DNA from: Sandaracinaceae bacterium
Lineage (GTDB): Bacteria; Myxococcota_A; Polyangia; Polyangiales; Houyiibacteriaceae
Direction of reading: 5' to 3'
NCBI GenBank assembly: GCA_016706685.1
Contig: JADJJE010000019.1
Location: 62,001 to 126,000 of the forward strand
DNA length: 64,000 bases
The notes under the pieces were generated by a model. It made no database searches, was not told where the DNA came from, and saw only the letters and a program-made list of their open reading frames with translations. Numbering within the stretch: position 1 is the first letter of the stretch; every line of letters begins with the position of its first letter. Shown here piece by piece: positions 18,236-26,712 of the stretch. The position numbers were made by a program, and so were the translations under genes.

Positions 18236-20278
18236 GTGAACAAGGATTCCGTCACGGTCGGTGACCTCGCCAGGGAGCGCCGCCGCCACACGCTGATTGA
18301 GCGGCCGGAAGCCCAGGCCCAGTTCCTGCGGTGCCTCGACTCGGACGCGAGCGGGCCGTGCGTGCTGTTCTTGAGCGCGCCGGGTGGCACCGGGAAGACC
18401 ATGTCGCTGCGGCTCTTCGAGACGCTGGCCCGAGAGCGTGGGGTGGCCACCACGTGGGTGGACGCGCGCGACGTTCCCGCCGACGCGCGCGCCGCCGAGC
18501 TGCGCTTTGCAGAGGCGCTGGCCGACCTGGCCGACGCGCGCCGGGGCGTGGTGTTCGTGGACACCTTCGAGGCGCACCAGAGCCTCGAGCGCATCTACCG
18601 CGATCGCATCCTGCCAATGGCGCCGAAGACGGTGCGTGTCGTGCTGGCCAGCCGACACAGCCCCGACCTTCGCTTCCGCAGCGACCCCGCCTGGGACCGG
18701 CTGCTGCTCGTCTACCGCCTGCCGCTGCTGTCGCCCACCGAAGCCGAGGCGTTGCTGCGCGCGCGCGAGGTCCCGGAGGCCGAGCGCCCGGAGCTGATCC
18801 AGCTGGCCCGCGGCCACGCCCTCACGCTGGCCTGCCTGGCCACCGAGAGCCCCGAGGCGCGCCGCCGCTATCGCGCGGGGCCCCACGTGCTGGCCGAGCT
18901 GAGTGACCCCATGGACGCCGATGAGCGCCGCGCGGTGTTCGTGCTGTGCTTGGTGGGCTGGATCGACGAGCGCGACCTCACTCATGCGGCAGGCACCGCT
19001 GGCTTCCTCCCACGCCTCGAGCGGCACGGGTTCGTGGAGCGCGTGGGGCGGCGCTGGCGCATCCACGATCTGTACCGCGCGGGCTTCCTGGCGCGTTTCG
19101 TGGTGGAGCTTGGCGACGACCTGGTCGCCCTGGTGCGGCGCGCCGCCTGGGTGATCCTGGGCCGCTATCGGGACGAGCCCGACTACGAGCGGCGCCGGCA
19201 ATACGTGAACGAGGTGAGCCACATCCTGCGCACGCTGCCGCCGGGCGAGGCCCTCTTCGAGTTCGTGGAACAGCCAGTCTACTACCGCGATGCCATGCGG
19301 CCGGCGGACGTGCCGGCCATCGTGGCCGCCATCCGGCGCTTCGAGGGCCACACCAGTGCCACCCTCGCAGCCGAGCACCTGGCGCGCTTCCCGGAGCTCT
19401 GCGAGGTGCAGCGCAGCGTGGAGGGCGAGCCCGTGGGCGTGATGGTCTGGATGGACGCTTCACTTCTCCGCGACATGGACGTGGTGAGGGACCCCGCCGC
19501 ACGCCGGCTGCGAGCCTTGGCGCAACCGGGCCGCGGGCCGCGGATGCTGCGCTGGTGGCTGAGCCTCGAGACCTATCAAGAGCCCACGCCCGCCTTCTTC
19601 CAGCTGACGTTGGACGCGGCCGCTGCGGGGCTGGCGCGCACGGACCTGCTCCTGCACGCCCACGCGGTGCGGGTGCTCACCCCGGCGTCCGGCTCCATCT
19701 GGCACGACCTGGGGCTGCTGGACCGCTTCACGGAGCTCGAGTTCGATGTGGAGGGGCATGCCTACACCGTGCTCGGCTACGACTTCCGGCGCGAGACTCC
19801 GCTCGAGCGCATGTTCCGCAACATCGACTGCATGGCGGCGTTGGCCACCCCCCCCGGCGCCGCCCAGCCGGCTTCTGCGCCACCTCCAGCGCGCAGCAGC
19901 CTAGCGCCCGCCGCGCCCCTTTCAGACCTCGAGGGCGCTGTGTCGGAGGCGCTGCGCTGGTACCGCCACGATGACCGTCTGAGTCGTGTGCGCCTTGCCA
20001 GCGCCATGCCGGAGGAGACGCCACTGGCCCGCGCTGCGCGGGTGCGCACGCTGCTCGAGACGGCGCACGCCCGCATGCGCCCGACGGGGCGGTACCCGGA
20101 GCCGGCCACGCTCATCACGCGTGCCTACTTCGACCGGACCGAGAAGCAGCTGGCCATCGCATCCGAGTTCGGCGTCCCGCACGGCACCTTCCGGCGCAAG
20201 CTGCGCGAAGCGGTGGAGCTGCTGAGCGCATGCGTGCTGAGCGTGTGGGCGGAGGTCGACGAAGCGCGCACAGGCTGA
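18236..20278 (+). CDS. STAND-like P-loop ATPase with C-terminal helix-turn-helix
   Basis: The protein has 680 residues. Walker A is APGGTGKT at 48-55 and Walker B is GVVFVDTFE near 103-111, followed by a sensor-like VVLASRHSPDLR. A long helical middle has no clear repeats. The last 110 residues have an EALRWYRHDDRLSRVRL segment and then an HTH-like stretch (QLAIASEFGVPHGTFRRKL) like sigma region 4. This resembles AAA/STAND regulators with a C-terminal DNA-binding or signalling domain; the match is from memory. It ends 83 bp before the carH-like gene. Start GTG 18236 is supported by TAACCT 10 nt upstream. Confidence 0.75.
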   Translation: MNKDSVTVGDLARERRRHTLIERPEAQAQFLRCLDSDASGPCVLFLSAPGGTGKTMSLRLFETLARERGVATTWVDARDVPADARAAELRFAEALADLADARRGVVFVDTFEAHQSLERIYRDRILPMAPKTVRVVLASRHSPDLRFRSDPAWDRLLLVYRLPLLSPTEAEALLRAREVPEAERPELIQLARGHALTLACLATESPEARRRYRAGPHVLAELSDPMDADERRAVFVLCLVGWIDERDLTHAAGTAGFLPRLERHGFVERVGRRWRIHDLYRAGFLARFVVELGDDLVALVRRAAWVILGRYRDEPDYERRRQYVNEVSHILRTLPPGEALFEFVEQPVYYRDAMRPADVPAIVAAIRRFEGHTSATLAAEHLARFPELCEVQRSVEGEPVGVMVWMDASLLRDMDVVRDPAARRLRALAQPGRGPRMLRWWLSLETYQEPTPAFFQLTLDAAAAGLARTDLLLHAHAVRVLTPASGSIWHDLGLLDRFTELEFDVEGHAYTVLGYDFRRETPLERMFRNIDCMAALATPPGAAQPASAPPPARSSLAPAAPLSDLEGAVSEALRWYRHDDRLSRVRLASAMPEETPLARAARVRTLLETAHARMRPTGRYPEPATLITRAYFDRTEKQLAIASEFGVPHGTFRRKLREAVELLSACVLSVWAEVDEARTG

Positions 20279-20300
20279 GCCCTGGGCGTCCAGTCTACGA

Positions 20301-20355
20301 TTTGGTCGATTTGGTCGATTCTTTTTGTTGCTATTGGCCTAAATCGCACTACGCT
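20301..20355 (+). promoter_or_regulatory. carH-like promoter with tandem 9-bp repeat
   Basis: TTTGGTCGA occurs twice without a gap at 20301-20309 and 20310-20318. A TTGTTG (20325-20330) could act as -35 and TACGCT (20350-20355) as -10, with a 19-bp spacer; the ATG follows 6 nt later. The stretch is clearly AT-richer than its surroundings. The tandem repeat just upstream of the -35 is a candidate operator for autoregulation by the CarH-like protein. Confidence 0.45.
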
Positions 20356-20361
20356 GACAGA

Positions 20362-21183
20362 ATGCGAGCTGGGGCCATGCTCACCACCACCGAAGCTGCC
20401 GCGCTCGCCGCCGTGGCCCCCTCGACCATCAAGCGCTGGGCGGACCAGGGGCTGCTGGCGTACTCGCGCACGGTGGGAGGTCACCGACGTTTCGAGCGCG
20501 CCGCCGTGGAGCGCCTCCTGCGCGAGAGCATGCCCAGCGCCGTGGTGGGCGCCGGAGACGACCTGCCCGAAGACGGCTGGGTGCGCTGCTTGATCGACGG
20601 ACCGCGCTACGAGCTCGACGGACGCCTGCTGGAGGCGCGCGCACGGCTGGGGCGCTGGTGCGACGTGGCCGACGAGGTGGCCCTCGCGCTGCACCAGCTG
20701 GGCAAGGCCTGGGAACGTGGCCTCATCAGCATCGCGGACGAGCACGTGGCGTCGGACAACCTGACGCGGGCCCTCGCGCGGGTGGGCGACACGCTGCCCT
20801 CGCGGTTGCACGGGCCACGCTGCCTGCTGGCCTGCGCGGGAGACGACGAGCACACGCTCGGGCTGTCGTTGGCGGAGCTGTGCCTGCGCGAGGTGGGCTG
20901 GGTGCCCATCTGGCTGGGGCGCCGCACTCCGCTCGGCGAGGTGGCGCGCTTGGTGGTGGAAGGCGACGTGGACCTGGTGTCGCTGTGCGCGTCCGAAGTG
21001 AGCCGTGATGCGCGCGCCCTGGCCGCCCTCGAGACCGAGCTGGGCGCGGTGTGCCGCGAGCACGAGGTGGGGCTGGTGTTGGGTGGCGCGGGCAGCTGGC
21101 CCACCGCGCCCGTGCAGGGCGTGCGCGTCCAGTCGTTCGCAGCGTTTCGTGAGCTGCTGGTCGGCCGCGAGGTCGTCACCTGA
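20362..21183 (+). CDS. CarH/LitR-like MerR regulator with B12-binding photoreceptor domain
   Basis: The 273-residue protein has a MerR HTH at 8-52 (TTEAAALAAVAPSTIKRWADQG, split at the turn; GGHRRF wing). The four-helix cap has W117 and E127-H128, an exact Wx9EH motif as in light-sensing CarH. The Rossmann part has D162xH164xxG167, the DxHxxG cobalamin motif with the lower-ligand His, and later GLVLGGAGS. CarH tetramers repress in the dark with adenosylcobalamin and fall apart in light. ATG 20362 lies 6 nt after TACGCT. The next four genes would be its likely targets. Confidence 0.88.
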   Translation: MRAGAMLTTTEAAALAAVAPSTIKRWADQGLLAYSRTVGGHRRFERAAVERLLRESMPSAVVGAGDDLPEDGWVRCLIDGPRYELDGRLLEARARLGRWCDVADEVALALHQLGKAWERGLISIADEHVASDNLTRALARVGDTLPSRLHGPRCLLACAGDDEHTLGLSLAELCLREVGWVPIWLGRRTPLGEVARLVVEGDVDLVSLCASEVSRDARALAALETELGAVCREHEVGLVLGGAGSWPTAPVQGVRVQSFAAFRELLVGREVVT

Positions 21184-21200
21184 GCCTCGCGCCACGCACC

Positions 21201-22751
21201 GTGCTGCTGACGGGCGCCACCGGCTTCGTGGGTGGCGCCGTGCGGCCGGCGCTCGAGGCCGCCGGGTGGAAGGTGCGCTGCCTGACGCGCGACGTGGCGC
21301 GGGCCAGCGCGCGCGAGCCAGAGGTGGCGTGGGTGCAGGGCGACCTCGGCGACGCGGACTCTTGCGCCCGGGCGCTCGCGGGCTGCGACGCGGCGCTCTA
21401 CCTGGTGCACGGCATGGGCGAGGGCGCGGACTACCACGAGCGCGAGGTGCAGGCCGCCAAGGGCTTCGCGCGCGCGGCGGCCGAGGCGGGGGTTCAGCGC
21501 ATCGTCTACTTGGGTGGCGTGGCGCCCAGCGGTGACGGCGGCTCCGAGCACCTGCGCAGCCGGCGCGACGTGGGCGAGGCGCTGCGCGGGGGCAGCGTCA
21601 CCACCGTGGAGCTGCGCGCCAGCATGATCGTGGGGCGCGGTAGCTTGAGCTGGCTGATGGTGCGCGACCTGGCCGCGCGCTTGCCGTTCATGGTGCTGCC
21701 GCGCTGGCTCGCGTCGCGCACCGAGCCCGTGGCCATTCACGACGTGGTGCTGGCGCTGGTGAACGCGCTCGAGCTGCCGCTCGCCGAGAGCGCGTGGTTC
21801 GACATCCCGGGCCCGGAGGTGTTGTCGGGCAAGGAGATCCTGGACCGCAGCGCCGAGGCCATTGGAGTGGGCCGGCCGCTCACGCTGGCGGTGCCCTTGC
21901 TGTCACCGCGCCTGTCGTCGCACTGGGTGCGCTTCGTGACGCGCGCCGAGTGGGCGGTGGCCCGCGAGATCGTGGTGGGGCTCACCGAGGACCTGCTGGC
22001 GCACGACCAGCGCTTCTGGGAGCTGACGCAACACCCCCCGCGCGCCACCTTCACGCAGGCGGCAGAGCGCGCGCTCGAAGCCGAACAAGCGGATGGACGC
22101 CTGCCCGGCTTCTGGGGCGCCGTGGAGCGCGCGCGGCGGCGCGACCCGCTCGAGAAGCTGGCGTGGCTGTTCGTTGCGCTGTGGCTGGTGGCGGCGTGCA
22201 GCACGCACGCGGTGGGCATCTGGTGGGGCTTCGGTGTGGCGGCGGTGGTGCTGGGCGGAACGGCGCTGCGGCTCGATCCGCAGGCGCGCGCGAGCCTTCT
22301 GCCCACGGTGACGCAGCTGCTGCTGGGCACGGCCGCGGGCGGCGTCATGGTTGCGGCCACCTATGTGGTGTATCCGCTCTTCACGCGGGTGGCGCCCTTC
22401 CTCGCACAGGACACGGCCGCGCTCTACGCCGCCTTCCGGGCCGCGCCGCCGGTGATCGCCACGCTGGTGCTGCTGCCCGCGATCCTGGGCGAGGAGCTGG
22501 TCTGGCGTGGGGTGGTGCAGCGCTCGCTCGAGCAGCGCCTCGGCATGTGGCGTGGCTGCGGCGCGACGGCGGTGCTGTATGCGTTCGCGCTCGTGCCGCT
22601 CGGCTTGCCCGTGCTGGCGCTGGCGGCGCTGCTCTGCGGCCTCGTATGGGGTGGCTTGCGCGCGGCGTCGGGCAGCCTGGTCGCGCCGCTGGTGGCCCAC
22701 GTGCTCTGGGATCTCTTCGTCCTGCTCTTCCTGCCGCTGGACGCACCATGA
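21201..22751 (+). CDS. NAD(P)-binding SDR-like domain fused to a CPBP intramembrane protease domain
   Basis: The protein has 516 residues. Residues 1-280 are an atypical SDR/NmrA-like domain with LTGATGFVGGAV, a later LGGVAPSG and an epimerase-like IPGPEVLSGKEIL. From about 325 there are six hydrophobic helices and the CPBP (Abi/Rce1) motifs EELVWRG near 431-437 and AHVLWDL near the end. The first half looks like a nucleotide-binding reductase, the second like a membrane glutamic protease. GTG 21201 starts 17 bp after the carH-like stop. The fusion is continuous with no frame change. Roles in pigment or membrane remodelling are inference. Confidence 0.85.
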   Translation: MLLTGATGFVGGAVRPALEAAGWKVRCLTRDVARASAREPEVAWVQGDLGDADSCARALAGCDAALYLVHGMGEGADYHEREVQAAKGFARAAAEAGVQRIVYLGGVAPSGDGGSEHLRSRRDVGEALRGGSVTTVELRASMIVGRGSLSWLMVRDLAARLPFMVLPRWLASRTEPVAIHDVVLALVNALELPLAESAWFDIPGPEVLSGKEILDRSAEAIGVGRPLTLAVPLLSPRLSSHWVRFVTRAEWAVAREIVVGLTEDLLAHDQRFWELTQHPPRATFTQAAERALEAEQADGRLPGFWGAVERARRRDPLEKLAWLFVALWLVAACSTHAVGIWWGFGVAAVVLGGTALRLDPQARASLLPTVTQLLLGTAAGGVMVAATYVVYPLFTRVAPFLAQDTAALYAAFRAAPPVIATLVLLPAILGEELVWRGVVQRSLEQRLGMWRGCGATAVLYAFALVPLGLPVLALAALLCGLVWGGLRAASGSLVAPLVAHVLWDLFVLLFLPLDAP

Positions 22752-22752
22752 G

Positions 22753-22909
22753 GGTCCGTGAACGGGGAAGTCGACCGACCTCGCGGCCGATGCATCCCGG
22801 CTGGCTGCGTTGCTCCTCGGTCACATACCTCGCGGTATGCTCCCTCGTCGCGCCTTGCCAGCCGGGCGCCTCGCCCGCGATCTCTGGTCAACTTCCGCGT
22901 TCGCGGACC
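22753..22909. repeat. 157-bp nested palindromic element
   Basis: Three pairs of inverted arms are stacked symmetrically. Outer arms 22753-22776 and 22886-22909 match at 21 of 24 positions. Middle arms 22796-22805 and 22857-22866 match 10 of 10. The centre is CATACC-TCGC-GGTATG (22824-22839). Spacers are 19/19 and 18/17 nt and are not complementary; the outer spacers instead resemble each other on the same strand (both have CCTCGC and CGAT). It fills the gap between the SDR-CPBP and SRPBCC genes, starting 2 bp after the stop codon. It could be a MITE/REP-like element or a structured RNA. Confidence 0.65.
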
Positions 22910-22941
22910 CTAACGGCCCGCGCGCGGGCCCCGAGGAACAC

Positions 22942-23385
22942 ATGGCTCACTACATCACGTCCGTCTCCACGCCGCTCTCACCCGAAGAGGCCTTCGCCTA
23001 CATGGCCGACGTCCGAAACTTCGCGGCGTGGGACCCGGGCGTCACGCGTGCCGTGCGGGTGAAGGGCGACGGCCAGAGCGTGGGCTCGGCCTACGACCTC
23101 ACCGTGAAGGCCGGCGGCACCACCGTGATGCGCTACGTGGTGAAGGCCTACGAGGCCCCGCGGCGCGTGTTCCTGGTGTCGCGCACCACGTTCTTCGTGT
23201 CCGAAGACGAGATCCGGGTGGAGCCCTCCGGCACCGGCTCGGTGGTGACCTACGACGCCATCCTCACGCTGCGCGGGCCGCTCGGGCTGTTCGACCCGCT
23301 GCTGCGCCTGGCCTTCGGGCGCATCGGGGACCGCGCCGCCGCGGGCATGCGCAAGGCCCTGCGCGGCACCGAGGTGGTGGCATGA
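22942..23385 (+). CDS. SRPBCC (START-like) family protein
   Basis: The 147-residue protein has the SRPBCC pattern: an opening beta strand HYITSVSTPLSPEEAFAYM, then DVRNFAAWDPGV, and a last long helix GDRAAAGMRKAL. This fold binds hydrophobic ligands in a helix-grip cavity; polyketide-cyclase-like and lipid-transfer roles are common. ATG 22942 lies 32 bp after the palindromic element. Its stop overlaps the next SDR start in ATGA (23382-23385), so the two are translationally coupled. SRPBCC and SDR genes next to CarH/LitR regulators are a known pattern. Confidence 0.88.
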   Translation: MAHYITSVSTPLSPEEAFAYMADVRNFAAWDPGVTRAVRVKGDGQSVGSAYDLTVKAGGTTVMRYVVKAYEAPRRVFLVSRTTFFVSEDEIRVEPSGTGSVVTYDAILTLRGPLGLFDPLLRLAFGRIGDRAAAGMRKALRGTEVVA

Positions 23386-24368
23386 GCAGCGCGGGCCGCG
23401 TGGCCGACGGCGTGGACGCGGCGCTCGAGTGGAGCATCGGCGGCAGCTTCACGCGCGTGGGCTCGGCCGTGCGCCGGCGGCTCGACCACTGGGAGTCGCT
23501 CGAGGGCACGGACCTCACGGGCCGCGTCATCGTGATCACGGGCGCCACGTCTGGCCTGGGGCTCGAGGCCGCCCGCAGCTTCGCGCGCATGGGGGCCACG
23601 CTCACGCTCATCGGGCGCAACCCCAGCAAGCTGGCCCGCACCTGCGCCGAGCTGCGCGCCAGCACTGGCAACACGCACATCCACGAGCTCGTGGCCGACA
23701 CGGGGGACCTCGCGGCGCTGCAGCGCGCCGCCACGCAGCTGCGCGTGCTCTACCCGCAGATCCACGTGCTCATCCACAACGCCGGCGCGCTCGACGACGT
23801 GCGCAACGAGAGCCCCGAGGGCACCGAGCTCACGGTGGCGAGCCAGGTGGTGGGGCCCGTGCTGCTCACCGAGCTGCTGCTGCCCGCGCTGCGTGCGGCG
23901 AAGGGCGCGCGCGTGCTGTGGGTGTCCTCGGGCGGCATGTACAGCGAGCCGCTCTCCGTGGCCAAGCTGGAGATGACGCCCGCCGACTACGACGGCGTGA
24001 AGGCCTACGCGCGGGCCAAGCGCGCGCAGGTGACGCTCACGGAGATGTACGCCGAGCGCCTGCGCGCCGACGGCATCGTGGTGCACGCCATGCACCCGGG
24101 CTGGGCCGACACGCCGGGGGTGGCGCGCTCGCTGCCCATGTTCCGGCGCGTGGTGGGGCCGCTGCTGCGCACACCGGCCGAGGGCGCCGACACGCTCGTG
24201 TGGCTGGCCGTGAACGATAGCGAGGTGCTCGCCGAGAGCGGCCTGTTCTGGCTCGACCGCCGGCCACGCCCGATTCACCGCTTTGCCCACACGCGCCGCT
24301 CCGATACGCCGGAGGAGCGTGCGAAGCTGCTGGCGTGGGTGCGCGGCAAGGCCGGGCTCACGGGCTGA
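23382..24368 (+). CDS. short-chain dehydrogenase/reductase
   Basis: The 328-residue protein has the classical SDR motifs: the cofactor loop TGATSGLG near 50, HNAGAL (in place of NNAG), the catalytic Ser in WVSSGGMY and YARAK as the YxxxK pair near 208. An N-terminal extension of about 45 residues precedes the Rossmann fold, as in DHRS12-like proteins. It should use NAD(P)H on a lipid or alcohol substrate that is not identifiable. It overlaps the SRPBCC gene by 4 bp and converges on the GMC gene with a 12-bp gap. Confidence 0.9.
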   Translation: MSSAGRVADGVDAALEWSIGGSFTRVGSAVRRRLDHWESLEGTDLTGRVIVITGATSGLGLEAARSFARMGATLTLIGRNPSKLARTCAELRASTGNTHIHELVADTGDLAALQRAATQLRVLYPQIHVLIHNAGALDDVRNESPEGTELTVASQVVGPVLLTELLLPALRAAKGARVLWVSSGGMYSEPLSVAKLEMTPADYDGVKAYARAKRAQVTLTEMYAERLRADGIVVHAMHPGWADTPGVARSLPMFRRVVGPLLRTPAEGADTLVWLAVNDSEVLAESGLFWLDRRPRPIHRFAHTRRSDTPEERAKLLAWVRGKAGLTG

Positions 24369-24380
24369 GACCGGCAGCGC

Positions 24381-25913
24381 TCAGAGCGGGCGCAGCGGGC
24401 GGTCGCGCATGCGCCACGCCAGGCGCGTGGCGATGGACATGATGGAGAGCTGCGGGTTCACGCCGAGGCTCGTGGGCAGCACCGAGCCGTCCACCACGTA
24501 GAGCTCCTCCATGTCGAAGGCGCGCCCGTCGGCGTCCACCACCGCGTTGACCGGGTCCTTGCCCATGCGCGCGGTGCCGAGCGGGTGCTGCGACGATGTC
24601 TCGAAGCGGCTCATGGGGATGGCGTCGAGGTCCAGCTTGCGGAACGCGTCCGCGCTGAGCCCACCGGGCAAGCCCAGCAGCGGCGGGAACACCTCCTTGG
24701 CGCCCGCGGCGAGGTACGTCTCACCGAGCGCCCGCACGGTGGCCGAGACCTTGGGCCGGTCTTCGCGCGCCATGCGGTACGTCACGATGGGCTCGCGCCC
24801 GAAGCCGCGCCGCACGGTGCCGCCGCCCTCGTCGTGGATCATGCCGCCGAACATGGCGATGTTGGGCAGCTGCTGGGCGCGCTCGTGATGTGCGGGCCCG
24901 ATGCCGGGCATGGTGGCGGCGATCACGCTCGGCGGGATGAACACGCTCACCAGCGTGGCGCCCGCTTCCTCGAAGGCGTCGCTGAAGGCCGACTGCATGG
25001 CGCCGTGCCAGCCGCGCACGTCTTCGTCGAAGCGCGCCATCATGCGGAAGCCGGGATGCAGCGTCATGCGCTTGCCCAGCACCTTGCTCTGCTTGCCCAC
25101 GCCGCTGCGCTCGAGGATCAGCGGCGTGTACCAAGCGCTGCAGGCCAGCACCACGCGCCGCGCGTGCACGGTGAGCTCGCTGCCCAGGGTCCCGTTGGGG
25201 CCGTTCAAGATGCGGCCCGTCACGCCCACGGCGCGGCCACCACGGCTCAGTACCTTGTTCACCACGCAGTGCGAGTAGACCGTGGCGCCGGCCTTCACGC
25301 CGCGCGGCAGGTAGCTCAGGTCCACGCTCAGCTTCGCGCCTTCGGGGCAGCCGAAGTTGCAGCGCCCGCAGCCCTTGCAGTCCTTCGTGTTGCGGCGCAG
25401 CGGCTTCAGCTCGAAGCCCCGCTTGCGCGCGCCCTCGTCGAACAGCGTGGTGGCGCGCGAGCGCATGGCGGTGGGCACCGTCTCGATGTGGCAGTGCCGC
25501 TCCACGGCCTGCGTGGCCTCCTCCATGGACTCCTCGGTGTACTCGGGCAGCCCGTGGTGCCTCTGCCACTCGTGCAGGATGCGCCCCGGCAGGCGGAAGC
25601 AGACCCCGCCCGTGAGCACGGAAGAGCCACCCACCACCTTGCCCATGGTTACGTTGATGGCCGGCGAGTCGCCGAGCGGGATGGCGATGGTCATGCCGCC
25701 GTCGCGCCAGATGTGCCGCAAGGACTCGCTCACGCGCATCTTCCCGTACTCGGCGTGGGGCACGTGCGCGCCCTCCTCCAGCACGATCACGCGCTGCCCC
25801 GACTCCGCCAGCTCGGTGGCCACCACGGCGCCGCTCGCGCCGGAGCCCACCACCACCACATCGCAGTCCAAGATCAACGAGCCGCGATGGTCGCGTGCGC
25901 TCAGGTAGCTCAT
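24381..25913 (-). CDS. GMC family FAD oxidoreductase with internal Cys cluster
   Basis: The 510-residue protein starts MSYLSARDHRGS, with the FAD Rossmann motif VVVGSGASGAVVATEL near 20. Typical GMC features are KVVGGSSVLTGGV near 90, and at the C-terminus SQHPLGTARMG and VVDGSVLPTSLGVNPQLSIM. Near 165 is CKGCGRCNFGC, a ferredoxin-like CxxCxxCxxxC run found in one GMC subgroup. It would oxidise an alcohol, possibly a sterol or sugar-like compound. The start overlaps the stop of the small upstream gene by ATGA, so they form an operon. Confidence 0.9.
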   Translation of the reverse strand: MSYLSARDHRGSLILDCDVVVVGSGASGAVVATELAESGQRVIVLEEGAHVPHAEYGKMRVSESLRHIWRDGGMTIAIPLGDSPAINVTMGKVVGGSSVLTGGVCFRLPGRILHEWQRHHGLPEYTEESMEEATQAVERHCHIETVPTAMRSRATTLFDEGARKRGFELKPLRRNTKDCKGCGRCNFGCPEGAKLSVDLSYLPRGVKAGATVYSHCVVNKVLSRGGRAVGVTGRILNGPNGTLGSELTVHARRVVLACSAWYTPLILERSGVGKQSKVLGKRMTLHPGFRMMARFDEDVRGWHGAMQSAFSDAFEEAGATLVSVFIPPSVIAATMPGIGPAHHERAQQLPNIAMFGGMIHDEGGGTVRRGFGREPIVTYRMAREDRPKVSATVRALGETYLAAGAKEVFPPLLGLPGGLSADAFRKLDLDAIPMSRFETSSQHPLGTARMGKDPVNAVVDADGRAFDMEELYVVDGSVLPTSLGVNPQLSIMSIATRLAWRMRDRPLRPL

Positions 25914-26356
25914 GACTTGGCCTCCACCATGCAGCCGGCGTCCACGCCCACGCTGCGCCGCACCTCGGGGTGCTCGTACCAGAGGAAGCAGAGCATGGTC
26001 TTCGCGGCCAGCACCGAGAGCCCGGCGGGCGACTGCTCCACCTTCTCGATGGCGTGCACGCGGTCCGTCACCGACAGGCGCGTGAGCGGGGGAAGCTTGC
26101 CGATGGCCAGCGGCGCGAGGGTCAGGAGGCCCGTGACGCCCGACTGGAACACCAGCTGCGCCCGCGAGCCCGAGCGCGCCAGGTAGTCGTCCAGCTCCTC
26201 CATCAGCCAGTCCAGGCGCTCCGCGGGCGGCGGGCCGTCGTGGGTGGAGAAGAGCGCCTCGGCGAACGCGCGCGCGGCCGGGCGCAAGGGGCGAGGCAAG
26301 GTCCAGCTGCGGTACGGGGCGTCGGCCACGCGCACACGGGTGGGGTTGGCGGTCAT
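25910..26356 (-). CDS. gluconate 2-dehydrogenase subunit 3-like protein
   Basis: The 148-residue helical protein is coupled by ATGA to the GMC oxidoreductase. Small gamma-like subunits of this kind typically accompany GMC flavoproteins. The helix ARAFAEALFSTHDG and the later AAKTMLCFLWYEHPEV fit the family. It lacks a clear Tat signal, although many relatives are exported. GACACT lies 7 nt before the ATG as the operon's likely -10. The partnership is inferred from the gene order. Confidence 0.7.
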   Translation of the reverse strand: MTANPTRVRVADAPYRSWTLPRPLRPAARAFAEALFSTHDGPPPAERLDWLMEELDDYLARSGSRAQLVFQSGVTGLLTLAPLAIGKLPPLTRLSVTDRVHAIEKVEQSPAGLSVLAAKTMLCFLWYEHPEVRRSVGVDAGCMVEAKS

Positions 26357-26363
26357 GGCACTG

Positions 26364-26369
26364 AGTGTC
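26364..26369 (-). promoter_or_regulatory. -10 hexamer of the GMC operon
   Basis: On the minus strand GACACT lies 7 nt before the ATG at 26356, again a leaderless spacing. The first base departs from TANNNT. Confidence 0.3.
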
Positions 26370-26469
26370 GGCTTTTCGCGGGGTGGCTGGCAAGGGCGGT
26401 CTGCGTCACGCTCGCGCCCGCGGTGGCGAGGTTGTCCGCCCGCGTTTCACCAAGTCGAGGAGGTTCCCC

Positions 26470-26712
26470 ATGAAGAAGCTACTGGTCCCGGTGGTGTGTG
26501 CTCTCGTTGGATGTGCGGCTGGCGTGGCGATGCCCGCCATCACGGCGCAGACGTTTCCGACTCCCGTCAATGTGCAGCCGGTGCAGGCGTTCTGTGAGTC
26601 GTACCAACGTCAGGGGCAGAGGTACGAGGCGGTGCAGCGTTATGGCGCCGAAGGGTTTCACCTGACGGCACTGGATGGTCCCCAGGTCTGCTTCGAGCGC
26701 CCCGCCCAGTAG
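26470..26712 (+). CDS. small exported protein
   Basis: The 80-residue protein has a signal peptide (MKKLLVPVVCALVGCAAGVA) ending near ITAQ. LVGC looks lipobox-like but sits early in the hydrophobic core, so it may be a lipoprotein. The mature part is about 55 residues, polar, with two Cys (AFCESY and VCFERP) that could form one disulfide. A strong GAGGAGG (26457-26463) lies 6 nt before the ATG, unlike the leaderless genes around it. Function unknown. Confidence 0.75.
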   Translation: MKKLLVPVVCALVGCAAGVAMPAITAQTFPTPVNVQPVQAFCESYQRQGQRYEAVQRYGAEGFHLTALDGPQVCFERPAQ

